This document shows, piece by piece, positions 53,972 to 61,738 of a stretch of DNA of 64,000 nt (positions are counted from its first letter, which is position 1; each line of letters starts with the position of its first letter). The stretch comes from Verrucomicrobiota bacterium (GTDB lineage Bacteria; Verrucomicrobiota; Verrucomicrobiia; Limisphaerales; PALSA-1396), in NCBI GenBank assembly GCA_016200005.1, contig JACQFP010000042.1, forward strand, positions 1-64,000. Reading direction: 5' to 3'. The notes beneath the pieces are model-generated. The model saw only the letters and a program-made list of their open reading frames with translations, was not told the origin of the DNA and searched no databases. The position numbers and the translations under genes were made by a program.

Positions 53972-56082
53972 TTCCCACCTCCCCAAATCAGGAACAAGAC
54001 CAGCACCACCAGCGCGACGCCGATGACGCGCAGATAATTTTGCACGCGGCCATCCTGCAACCGCGACATGAGTTTGCTGCTGAGCGTGACGCGTTCACAG
54101 CCTTGGTCGAAGCCGAGATTGATAACGAGTTCGTCAAAAAAGCGGCTCACGAAAGACAGACCGAGAATCACGTAAAAAACCAGCAGCACCATTCCCCCCC
54201 AGACCTGCTCGTCAAGAATCGTGCAAACCTTCGCCCACCAGGCGTTGAAGCGGATGACGGTTGCCTCGTAAAGTTCATCAACAAAGTATTTGTTCGCCAG
54301 CAGCGGGTAGAGGTCGGGCCGCGCCTTTTCCAAAACGTCCTTCTCGTCCGGCGATTGAATCGGCTTGCGTCCGTAAAGCCACCAGCCAAGACCGAGACCG
54401 GCAAACACAATCACCGACGACAGCACCATGAGCGAAACGATGCTCCTCGTGAAACCTGTTTCAGCGTCGTGTTCACCCAAAAACGATTGAAACCACGGCC
54501 AAGCCGGCGTGCCGATGAAGCCAAGTCCAATCGCGCAGGTTGCCAGCATGACAAGGGGCAGCGTCATCACCAGCGAGCTTTCGTGCGGTTCTTCCTTTTT
54601 TTCGTAGCAGCCGACGTGAGTCGGCTCTAACTTCGTTTTGTCGTGGGTTTCGGAATTAGAATGAGCGAACTCACGTCCGCTGCTACGATAAGTACCGAAG
54701 AACACCAGCGCCACCTGCCGCGTCATATAAAACGCCGTGAGAAATGCGCCGAATAAGCCGAGATAAAAAGGAATCTGCGACACCGACCAATCGTGCGCTG
54801 CGTGCAGAATCGCGTCCTTGCTCCAGAAGCCGGAGAAGACCAGCGGGAAACCCGCAAGCGCCAACATACCGATGGCGTAGGTCGCAAAAGTCACGGGCAT
54901 GTACTTCTTCAATCCACCCATGCGACGGATGTCCTGCTCGTCATGGCAGCCGTGAATCACCGAACCGGCGCCCATGAAGAGCAGCGCCTTGAAAAAGGCG
55001 TGCGTGATGAGATGGAACATGCCCACCGCCACACCACCGACGCCGAGACCCATCATCATGTAACCGAGTTGCGAAACCGTGGAGTAAGCGAGGATGCGCT
55101 TGATGTCGTTTTGCGCGACGGCAATGCTCGCGGCGAAGACGGCGGTGATGGCGCCGATCCAAGTCACCACTTCCAGAGTTGCCGGAACGTTCGGCGAATC
55201 AAGTACCCCCCCTTGCAAACTCATAATCGGGTACATTCGGGCTACAAGAAACACCCCTGCAGCCACCATCGTGGCCGCATGAATCAAAGCGCTGACGGGA
55301 GTTGGGCCTTCCATCGCGTCCGGCAACCACACGTGTAGCGGTACTTGACCAGATTTACCGGCCGCTCCCATGAAGATGAGAAGACCAATTCCAGTTGCTG
55401 CCGAAAGTCCCCAGGTCCCACTGATAAAAATTGATTCCAATGCATCCCGTTCCAAACAACCCGTGCCTCCATCGTAAAAAACGAGAGTGCCGTTCGTATA
55501 ATACAACCACACCATGCCGAGCAGCAACGCCACATCACCAATTCGCGTGACAATGAACGCCTTTTTGGCCGCCGCCGCCGCGCTCGGTTTGTGATACCAG
55601 AAGCCGATGAGCAGATACGACGTGAGGCCGACAAGCTCCCACGAAATGAAAAGCAGCAACAGGCTGTTGGCGATGACGACCCCCAACATCGCGCCGGCAA
55701 AGAGCGACATGAAGCAGAAGAAGCGCGTGAAGTTTTCGTCGTGCGCCATGTAGCCGACGCTGTAGATGAAAATCAGCAGACCGACGAACGTGACCATCAC
55801 CAGCATCACCGCCGTGAGCGGGTCGAGTACCCAGCCGAGTTGCAGCCATTGATCGCCGAATTGAAACCAGTTGATGTTGGAAAACTCTTTCGACGCTTCG
55901 TGCCCCCCATGTTGCAGCGCATGAGCAAAAGCGCAGAGCGAAAGCAGGAATGAAATAACCATCGAACCAATGGCCAACGACGCCGAGAATTTGCGACAAC
56001 GCTGCGGCGCCAACGCGCTTAACCCCGCTGCCAGAATCGGCAGGGCGGGAATCAGCCAGAGGTTTTTTACAATCCAGGGCAT
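53968..56082 (-). CDS. nuoL: NADH-quinone oxidoreductase subunit L
   Basis: A 704-residue antiporter-like subunit with the long lateral helix of complex I, about 90 residues longer than E. coli NuoL. Signatures: LFISWELVGLTSYLLIGFWYHK, GKSGQVPLHVWLPDAMEGPTPVSALIHAATMV and DIKRILAYSTVSQLGYMMMGLG. Residues about 466-494 (TYRSSGREFAHSNSE and following) come from a palindromic element in the gene and account for part of the extra length. The ATG at 56082 follows the vapC stop with no gap (TAAATG). Confidence 0.94.
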   Translation of the reverse strand: MPWIVKNLWLIPALPILAAGLSALAPQRCRKFSASLAIGSMVISFLLSLCAFAHALQHGGHEASKEFSNINWFQFGDQWLQLGWVLDPLTAVMLVMVTFVGLLIFIYSVGYMAHDENFTRFFCFMSLFAGAMLGVVIANSLLLLFISWELVGLTSYLLIGFWYHKPSAAAAAKKAFIVTRIGDVALLLGMVWLYYTNGTLVFYDGGTGCLERDALESIFISGTWGLSAATGIGLLIFMGAAGKSGQVPLHVWLPDAMEGPTPVSALIHAATMVAAGVFLVARMYPIMSLQGGVLDSPNVPATLEVVTWIGAITAVFAASIAVAQNDIKRILAYSTVSQLGYMMMGLGVGGVAVGMFHLITHAFFKALLFMGAGSVIHGCHDEQDIRRMGGLKKYMPVTFATYAIGMLALAGFPLVFSGFWSKDAILHAAHDWSVSQIPFYLGLFGAFLTAFYMTRQVALVFFGTYRSSGREFAHSNSETHDKTKLEPTHVGCYEKKEEPHESSLVMTLPLVMLATCAIGLGFIGTPAWPWFQSFLGEHDAETGFTRSIVSLMVLSSVIVFAGLGLGWWLYGRKPIQSPDEKDVLEKARPDLYPLLANKYFVDELYEATVIRFNAWWAKVCTILDEQVWGGMVLLVFYVILGLSFVSRFFDELVINLGFDQGCERVTLSSKLMSRLQDGRVQNYLRVIGVALVVLVLFLIWGGGK
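54603..54687. repeat. Palindromic element type B inserted in nuoL
   Basis: Arms 54603-54627 and 54663-54687 match at 22 of 25 positions by hand count (CGTAGCAGC... and its complement). The 35-base middle is unrelated. The frame of nuoL stays open across it, encoding roughly residues 466-494. Confidence 0.85.
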
Positions 56083-56490
56083 TTATTTCTGCGGGGGACA
56101 GATCACTGGAATGGTTTCACGTTTGTTCCGCCGATAAACCCGAAAGTCCTCCCAATCCACGGTGACGACGGAGTATTTCGGAAAAAGCTCGCTCATGCGG
56201 ATCAAGCATAAGTCCGCCAGATCGGGCTGGCGATCCGCATAGCGTTCAGCCAGCGCCTCAAGCTGCGGCAAATGGTCATTGCAGTCAAAGGCAAGGGCGA
56301 TGACACCCTCAGCGAGCATTTCAAAAACGGACCTGCAATTCCGCAGGTGAAACGCGGCCTCCGCCAGCACCGGCTCGCACGTCAGCAGCGGCTCGTCCAT
56401 CTGCTCCGCCAACCCGACTGCCCAATCATGAAAGGCGTCGTCCCGGCTGACGAATGCCACCAGGAACCCGGTGTCGGCGATCCCCTTCAT
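56083..56490 (-). CDS. vapC: PIN-domain ribonuclease toxin (VapC-like)
   Basis: A 135-residue PIN protein. The acidic active-site residues can be seen at Asp6 (IADTGFLVAF), in EPVLAEAAFHL and in DLADLCLIRM, then VVTVDWEDF. It would cleave RNA when freed from its antitoxin. The start ATG 56490 overlaps the VapB stop by four bases, the usual VapBC order. Its stop touches the nuoL start codon, so it is embedded in the nuo transcript. Confidence 0.88.
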   Translation of the reverse strand: MKGIADTGFLVAFVSRDDAFHDWAVGLAEQMDEPLLTCEPVLAEAAFHLRNCRSVFEMLAEGVIALAFDCNDHLPQLEALAERYADRQPDLADLCLIRMSELFPKYSVVTVDWEDFRVYRRNKRETIPVICPPQK

Positions 56491-56702
56491 GAACGCGAGA
56501 ATCCTTTGCGACGCGACAAGTCCCGTGGCAAACCGCGAATGCTGCCGGCCAGACGCATGTAAGGCCGATCACCGGCAGACGCCTTGGCCTTTTCCAATTG
56601 ATCGCGGACAACCTTGCCTTGGGGCAGGCCGGTGCGCTTGGCGGTCTGGGCCAGCCACTCGGCCAGTTCCTTGTTAAGACGAATTGTTATTGTATGACTC
56701 AT
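56487..56702 (-). CDS. vapB: VapB-like ribbon-helix-helix antitoxin
   Basis: A 71-residue protein. The N-terminal part TITIRLNKELAEWLAQTAKRTGLPQGKVVRDQLE is a ribbon-helix-helix DNA-binding domain, and the basic tail (GSIRGLPRDLSRRKGFSRS) should wrap the VapC active site. It probably autoregulates the pair. ATG 56702. Confidence 0.85.
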   Translation of the reverse strand: MSHTITIRLNKELAEWLAQTAKRTGLPQGKVVRDQLEKAKASAGDRPYMRLAGSIRGLPRDLSRRKGFSRS

Positions 56703-56717
56703 ACTGTAAAAGTGTAA

Positions 56718-58364
56718 TCACATTGACCCGGCGCGCAACATCTTCTTGTGCAGAGGCAAACCTGCCCATGAACTTCTAATCAAGTCTGCCGCCTTCTCTC
56801 CGATCATGATGCAAGGCGCGTTGGTGTTGCCGTTGACAACCGTGGGCATGATGGACGCATCCGCCACCCGCAGGCCCTCGACACCGCGAACACGCAATTG
56901 GGAGTCCACCACGGCGTGCGCGTCCGTCCCCATCTTGCACGAGCCGGCAGGATGATACATGGTCGTGGCCGTGTTGCGAATCTGCGCGCGGATTTCTTCG
57001 GTCGTTCGCGCTTTCGGCCACTCATCAATAGGAACACCGCGCCAATCGTCAAGGGCACGGTGGTTTGCCAGCGCGCGCGTCAACTCGACGCCTTCCATCA
57101 ACACTCGCAGGTCCGATTCGTCGTTCAAGTAACCGGCGCGAATCGCCGGCGGGTCGAGCGGATTCGCCGACTTGAGTGTGATGCTGCCGCAACTGCGCGG
57201 GCGCGTGAGGGTGGGGAACAGGCAGAAAACCGGCACGGGAACGTTCAACGCTTTGAATTCCGGCGCGCTCAGGAATGGAATGAACATGAACTGAAGGTTG
57301 GGTGACTCAGTCGCTTTCGCTTCGCGCGACCGGACAAAGAGGCCGGCCGATTCGAGGTCCGGTTGCGGAGGTGGCGGTTTGTTGACGGCATAAGCAATCG
57401 GCAGCATCAGGTGATCTTGTAAGTTTTGCCCCACGCCCGGCAAATCCGCGACCACGTTTAATCCGTGGGCGCGAAGTTGTTCGGCCGGACCGAGACCGGA
57501 GAGCAGCAACAACTTTGGTGACTCGACGGCGCCGCCGCTCACAATCACTTCGCGTCGGGCACGCGCCTGGCGGATTTCATTGTCCTTCCGGTATTCGACA
57601 CCGACCACGCGTTTGCCTTCGATGACCAGGCGCGTCGCGGGCGCGCGGGTTTGCACTTTAAGATTGGCGCGACTCAGGTGCGGCGTCAGGAAGGCGGCCG
57701 CAGCGCTGTGCCGTTTACCGGCCTTGAGTGTTTTCTGATAAAAACCGCCGACACCTTCTTGTTGCGCGCCATTGAAATCCCAATCCTCGCCGACAAACCC
57801 ACGCTCGCCCGCTGCAGCCACGAAGCCCGAACAAATTGAATCCTTCGTACGCGGTGTAGTTACGCTCAACGGGCCGCCCACGCCATGATAAGCACAAGCG
57901 CCACGCTCATAGTCTTCCGACTTCTTGAAGAACGGCAGCACCTCGTCATAACTCCAGCCGCCGTTGCCAAGGGAACTCCAGTGATCGTAATCAAGCCGAT
58001 GTCCGCGAACGTAGATCATGAAATTGATCGAGCTGCTTCCGCCTACGACCTTACCGCGCGGCCAAGGAATGCGGCGACGATTCAGGTTCGGCTCTTCTTC
58101 CGTCAGATAATTCCAATCCACGCCCGACTGCGGGCCTTGCAGCAAAAGGTAGCCGGCAGGGTCGTGGATTTCCCGGTTGTCGTCCGGCCCACCCGCTTCC
58201 AGAACCAACACGCTCGTGTCGCGATCCTCCGTCAAGCGACTGGCGACGACACATCCGGCCGATCCCGCACCGACGACGACATAATCAAACTCTTCTCGTT
58301 CGCTGGACAAAACTGTTGCCGTTTCAACTTGCTTCACCGCATTCGGCTTTGAACTCGCTTGCAT
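56718..58364 (-). CDS. GMC-family FAD oxidoreductase (choline dehydrogenase-like)
   Basis: A 548-residue flavoenzyme oxidising an alcohol. The FAD dinucleotide fold is FDYVVVGAGSAGCVVASRLTED near residue 25. GMC signatures are WPRGKVVGGSSSINFMIYVRGH and GAVESPKLLLLSGLGPAEQL, and the active-site His lies in TTMYHPAGSCKMGTD. ATG 58364 is preferred over TTG 58385. It is part of the cassette inserted in the nuo operon, four bases after the LRR gene. The substrate is unknown. Confidence 0.92.
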   Translation of the reverse strand: MQASSKPNAVKQVETATVLSSEREEFDYVVVGAGSAGCVVASRLTEDRDTSVLVLEAGGPDDNREIHDPAGYLLLQGPQSGVDWNYLTEEEPNLNRRRIPWPRGKVVGGSSSINFMIYVRGHRLDYDHWSSLGNGGWSYDEVLPFFKKSEDYERGACAYHGVGGPLSVTTPRTKDSICSGFVAAAGERGFVGEDWDFNGAQQEGVGGFYQKTLKAGKRHSAAAAFLTPHLSRANLKVQTRAPATRLVIEGKRVVGVEYRKDNEIRQARARREVIVSGGAVESPKLLLLSGLGPAEQLRAHGLNVVADLPGVGQNLQDHLMLPIAYAVNKPPPPQPDLESAGLFVRSREAKATESPNLQFMFIPFLSAPEFKALNVPVPVFCLFPTLTRPRSCGSITLKSANPLDPPAIRAGYLNDESDLRVLMEGVELTRALANHRALDDWRGVPIDEWPKARTTEEIRAQIRNTATTMYHPAGSCKMGTDAHAVVDSQLRVRGVEGLRVADASIMPTVVNGNTNAPCIMIGEKAADLIRSSWAGLPLHKKMLRAGSM

Positions 58365-58368
58365 CAGT

Positions 58369-59829
58369 TCAATTTCTCCACTCAATCAATTTCCGAACTA
58401 CTTTGGCGTGCTCTTCGGTTACGATGATTTTATTCGGGTAAATCCACACGATGAAATCCTCCGCGTCTTCAGGAATGTCTTGATCTTCCGGGCTTTCCCA
58501 AAGAAGCGACTGGCACCAAATGATCCACTCATTGCGGGTTTCACACAGTATCCGTTGAACTGCCAAGGCAATCTCACGGAATGATTCGTACGCCGCGTAG
58601 CCATAAATTATGACTCGTTCCGTCCGGTGGAAGCCGCTGGTGTAGGGAAGATGAAAATCTTTTTCGTCCTTGAAATGTACTGAAAGTGCCTCGCGGATCT
58701 CGTTCACCAACCACCCACGCTCGCTGGCCAGCATCCTCTCATTACATTCGCCACTCCGAATCCCGAACGGCATTTTGGAATCGTAGTAATCAAAACTTTC
58801 TTGATTGACGACTTGAAGGTCCAGGGAGGGTTTGACGCCTTTCGCATCGGACTTGAATTCGCCGTTCCACGAAGTCAACCCCGCACGCAACGCGTGCAGT
58901 TCCGAAGCATCACAAATTGATTCGTCATCCATCCGCACCTCATGAAGCACAGGCAACCCGGCGAGGCATGTTAGCCTGTGAAGCTTTCGGCATCTGATAA
59001 ACAAGGAACGCAATGCATACAATTCTCGCAGCGGCTCGACGCTGAGAGTCTTCGATGTGGATACGTTAACATGGGTCAAAGCCTTCAGTGCCTCCAACGA
59101 ATTAAGCGACGAGTATCTTCCATTCATGAGGCTCAGAGCCTCCAAAGAACGGAATCTCTCGATTCCCGCCAAGTCTTTTACATTCCAAGCATCGAAGACC
59201 GCCAATGATGGCATCTTGGGAAAGCGACCAAGGTCTTCGATCGCATCGTCGCCGGTGATTTTTAATGTGTGAACCTTGAGCAGCCGCTTGCATTCGATGA
59301 AAGCAGGAACTTGATCTGTCGAGATTGAGAGTTTTTGAAGATTTGGAAAAGTCTCTAGCACGCTGAAAGACGCCACCGGATTTTCGGCAAGCGACAATTC
59401 TTCTAACAGCTGAAGATGCCCGATGGGTGATAAATCACGTATGCGATTGTGGTGGCAGTTCAGGTATTTGAGCCGAATCATTGAGGACAAGGGCCGCAAG
59501 TCTTCGACACAATTGTTTTGCAAAACAAGGCTTCGGAGATTCGTCAGACCCTCCAAAGGAGTGATTGTCGAAATTTTCTTGTCCACATCGTTCGTGGTTT
59601 GTTGACTAAACCAATCTTTCTCAACCAGTAACTTCCACGCCGCGTCCAACATTGCGGGATCAATCAATGAACGATAGTTCTTTCGTTTGCCTTCGAGCCA
59701 ATGCCAGTCCCAATCCTCCTTAAGTTGCCATCCCACCGAATCAATCATCCGACAAATAGTGAATGCCGTCTCTTGATCGAGATCAGGCTTCCTCGCGAGC
59801 GCCAGAAATGGTGGTTGGCCAGTCTTCAT
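58369..59829 (-). CDS. Leucine-rich repeat protein
   Basis: A 486-residue protein with no signal peptide. The N-terminal 80 residues are helical. Residues about 85-330 form LRRs of the SDS22 type (LEGLTNLRSLVLQNNCVEDLRPLSSM, LKYLNCHHNRIRDLSPIG). The C-terminal 130 residues are charged, without a known fold. LRR proteins bind other proteins. The partner is unknown. Its ATG overlaps the stop of the nuoK remnant (ATGA), so it may once have been translated with a nuoK gene. Confidence 0.85.
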   Translation of the reverse strand: MKTGQPPFLALARKPDLDQETAFTICRMIDSVGWQLKEDWDWHWLEGKRKNYRSLIDPAMLDAAWKLLVEKDWFSQQTTNDVDKKISTITPLEGLTNLRSLVLQNNCVEDLRPLSSMIRLKYLNCHHNRIRDLSPIGHLQLLEELSLAENPVASFSVLETFPNLQKLSISTDQVPAFIECKRLLKVHTLKITGDDAIEDLGRFPKMPSLAVFDAWNVKDLAGIERFRSLEALSLMNGRYSSLNSLEALKALTHVNVSTSKTLSVEPLRELYALRSLFIRCRKLHRLTCLAGLPVLHEVRMDDESICDASELHALRAGLTSWNGEFKSDAKGVKPSLDLQVVNQESFDYYDSKMPFGIRSGECNERMLASERGWLVNEIREALSVHFKDEKDFHLPYTSGFHRTERVIIYGYAAYESFREIALAVQRILCETRNEWIIWCQSLLWESPEDQDIPEDAEDFIVWIYPNKIIVTEEHAKVVRKLIEWRN

Positions 59830-59936
59830 CCCTTGAACGAATCCACCTCGTCCACATTGATTGTCTTGTAATGCCGGTAAATCGCGATGATGAGCGCCAG
59901 GCCGACCGCTGCTTCCCCCGAGGCAAATCCCAGCTT
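59826..59936 (-). pseudogene. 3' remnant of a second nuoK gene
   Basis: Read on the minus strand, the last 35 codons of a NuoK-like frame remain: [20 protein letters not shown] to DSFKG and stop. The intact nuoK at 60764 ends [20 protein letters not shown] to NSMKG. Hand alignment of the first 90 bases gives about 75 identities, so the two are diverged paralogues and not a recent duplicate. The 5' part of the gene is missing, replaced by the toxin cassette. Confidence 0.85.
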
Positions 59937-59970
59937 GTCGCCCACTTGATCCGTGTTAAGCTGTGGGCGT

Positions 59971-60222
59971 ATGGCAAACCTGACTTTGGAAGCCACCATT
60001 GACCACGGACGCATCACCGTCGCCGAACCGGATAAACTGCCGGTCACGGGCAAGGCGTTGCTTACGGTGCTGGATTCCCCGGAGCGCAAGCCGGATTGGA
60101 ACAAGGTAATGTCGGTTTTAGGCACCCTGAAAACGGACGTTGACGGAGCAGAGTATGAACGGCAAGTCCGCGCGGAATGGGACGAGCGCGAGCGCCGCGA
60201 ATGGGGCAAACGCAGAAAGTAG
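59971..60222 (+). CDS. Small antitoxin-like protein
   Basis: An 83-residue protein. The first 40 residues, ANLTLEATIDHGRITVAEPD, resemble AF2212/AbrB-like antitoxins with a short beta domain. The charged C-terminus (EYERQVRAEWDERERREWGK) could contact a toxin. ATG 59971 follows the nuoK remnant on the opposite strand. Function is inferred from resemblance and from the neighbouring PemK/MazF gene. Confidence 0.6.
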   Translation: MANLTLEATIDHGRITVAEPDKLPVTGKALLTVLDSPERKPDWNKVMSVLGTLKTDVDGAEYERQVRAEWDERERREWGKRRK

Positions 60223-60241
60223 TAAAAAGAGGAAAAACCAA

Positions 60242-60430
60242 ATGAGTGCCACAGAGATACTGAACGAGCTTCCCAAGTTGAAACGCGAGGAGCGTCGCGC
60301 AATTGCCCGCCGCGTGTTTGAGTTGGAGGAGGAGCGCGAGGAATTGGAATGGGCCGCGCAAGCCACAGACCTCGCATTCCAGGAACTCGACAAACTGGAG
60401 GAACAGGATGCCTCGTCCAGTTCGCGGTGA
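60242..60430 (+). CDS. Probable antitoxin of the PemK/MazF-type toxin
   Basis: A 62-residue helical protein (SATEILNELPKLKREERRAI, FELEEEREELEWAAQ). Short proteins with this N-terminal ILxxLPKLxxEER pattern commonly precede small toxins. Its stop overlaps the toxin start by 23 bases. ATG 60242 with a weak GGAAAA upstream. Confidence 0.7.
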   Translation: MSATEILNELPKLKREERRAIARRVFELEEEREELEWAAQATDLAFQELDKLEEQDASSSSR

Positions 60431-60722
60431 GGTTTGGATGATCGACTTGGGGCTGGCAGCCAAGGTGCGCCCCTGCCTGCTGCTCACCGATTGGCCAGCC
60501 GACAACGAACTCGCCCTCATCACCGTGCTGGCTCACACGCGGACGCTGCACGGCAATCCGTGGGAACACACTGTGCCGAAACCGTTTCTCAGAGAAGGCG
60601 CGTTTCACCTTCAACAAGTTCATTCCGTGCCGAGCGTCAAACTGGAGCGGAAGCTCGGCGACTTGACCGCTGCCGAGATGAGCGTCATCGAACAACTCTT
60701 GCGAAAGCGACTCAAATTGTAG
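60408..60722 (+). CDS. PemK/MazF-family mRNA endoribonuclease toxin
   Basis: A 104-residue toxin. The MazF fold is shown by RPVRGEVWMIDLGLAAKVRPCLLLTD near the start (family RGxVWxVxxxxxxxxRPxLVL) and by VPSVKLERKLGDLTAAEM near the end. It would cut mRNA at short sites. ATG 60408 overlaps the antitoxin. The three small genes at 59971-60722 lie on the strand opposite to the nuo operon. Confidence 0.88.
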   Translation: MPRPVRGEVWMIDLGLAAKVRPCLLLTDWPADNELALITVLAHTRTLHGNPWEHTVPKPFLREGAFHLQQVHSVPSVKLERKLGDLTAAEMSVIEQLLRKRLKL

Positions 60723-60763
60723 CTTGCCTTTGAAACTTGATTGGAGTTGGTCGGTCAATCGGT

Positions 60764-61075
60764 TCATCCCTTCATTGAATTCACTGCATCTACATTGGTC
60801 GTCTTGTAGTGCCGGTAAATGGAGATGATGAGCGCCAGACCGACCGCCGCTTCCGCAGCAGCGACGCCGATCGAGAAAATTACGAACATTATTCCAGTGA
60901 GCGTTTCCGGGTGTTCGCTGAAACGCCAGAACGCGATGAAGTTCAGGTTCGCCGCGTTGAGCATGAGTTCGATGCCGATGAGGACGATGATGGTATTGCG
61001 TCGCGTCAGCGCTCCGGCCAGGCCGATGGCGAAGAGCATCGCGGAGAGCAGAAGGTATGCGGAAAGGGGGGTCAC
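60764..61075 (-). CDS. nuoK: NADH-quinone oxidoreductase subunit K
   Basis: A 103-residue, three-helix complex I subunit near the quinone end of the membrane arm. GTG 61075 starts [20 protein letters not shown]. The conserved glutamate helices are seen in [19 protein letters not shown] and [14 protein letters not shown]. Intact and full length. Downstream comes the toxin cassette on the other strand. Confidence 0.93.
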   Translation of the reverse strand: MTPLSAYLLLSAMLFAIGLAGALTRRNTIIVLIGIELMLNAANLNFIAFWRFSEHPETLTGIMFVIFSIGVAAAEAAVGLALIISIYRHYKTTNVDAVNSMKG

Positions 61076-61093
61076 GGTTCAAACCTCCAAATT

Positions 61094-61200
61094 CCAAGCT
61101 CCAAGCTCCAGAGAAACCCCAAATTCCAAGCGCCAAAAGCAGAGTGCGAAAGCTCGCTTGAAGCTTGGAGCTTGGTGCTTCTCTGGAGCTTGGAGGTTGG
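61094..61200. repeat. Inverted repeat between nuoJ and nuoK
   Basis: Arms 61094-61115 and 61179-61200 (22 nt) are complementary with one mismatch by hand count. Both are made of short CCAAGCT-type units. It occupies most of the 136-bp gap between nuoJ and nuoK and would form a strong hairpin in the nuo mRNA. Confidence 0.85.
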
Positions 61201-61211
61201 TGCTTGGTGCT

Positions 61212-61706
61212 TCACGTCTTCTCCTCCTTCATCGCAATGATGACTGCTCCAATCAAAGCGGCGGTCAGCAGCAGGCCGATGACTTCCAACGGCAGCACAA
61301 ACCCGGTCATCAGCGCGTCGCCGATTTGTTTGACCGTGGCTTGGGCCGCCTCCGCTGGTTCACGCTGGCTGGCTATGCTCTTCATGATTGTCCAAGCCAG
61401 CACGCCAAACACGACTACAGCCACGAGCAGTCCCGACAACCATGAGGTGGAGAATACGGGCTTTTCCGGTGGCTCGCCGCTCCGAGTCAGCAGAATGGCG
61501 AACACGATCAAAATGGCGATGGCGCCGATGTAAATCAGCACTTGCGCGAAGCCGACAAACTGCGCGCTGAGTTGCAAGTAGAGCGCGGCGAGTCCGCCGA
61601 ACGTAACCGCGAGCGCGAGCGCGCAATGGACGAGATTGCGCAAACTCATCGCGGCCACGGCGGCGGCGATGGTTAGCGCGGCGATAATGGCGAAAGGTAA
61701 CGACAT
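61212..61706 (-). CDS. nuoJ: NADH-quinone oxidoreductase subunit J
   Basis: A 164-residue complex I membrane subunit with five helices. Family features are AVAAMSLRNLVHCALALAVTF near the N-terminus and QVLIYIGAIAILIVFAILLT in the third helix. Normal length for NuoJ. ATG 61706. Confidence 0.93.
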   Translation of the reverse strand: MSLPFAIIAALTIAAAVAAMSLRNLVHCALALAVTFGGLAALYLQLSAQFVGFAQVLIYIGAIAILIVFAILLTRSGEPPEKPVFSTSWLSGLLVAVVVFGVLAWTIMKSIASQREPAEAAQATVKQIGDALMTGFVLPLEVIGLLLTAALIGAVIIAMKEEKT

Positions 61707-61710
61707 TTTT

Positions 61711-61731
61711 GATTTACGATTTACGATTTAC
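61711..61731. repeat. Three tandem copies of GATTTAC between nuoH and nuoJ
   Basis: GATTTAC occurs three times without spacing in the short gap between nuoH (stop 61739) and nuoJ (start 61706). This 7-bp repeat is of the short-unit kind seen in the other nuo spacers. Confidence 0.75.
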
Positions 61732-61738
61732 GCTTGGA

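Noticed and set aside
59826-61136. A minus-strand open frame of 436 codons spanning nuoK to the LRR start
   Set aside because: It only joins the NuoK-remnant end to unrelated sequence antisense to the toxin genes. The intact nuoK is in another frame, and the middle has no family pattern.
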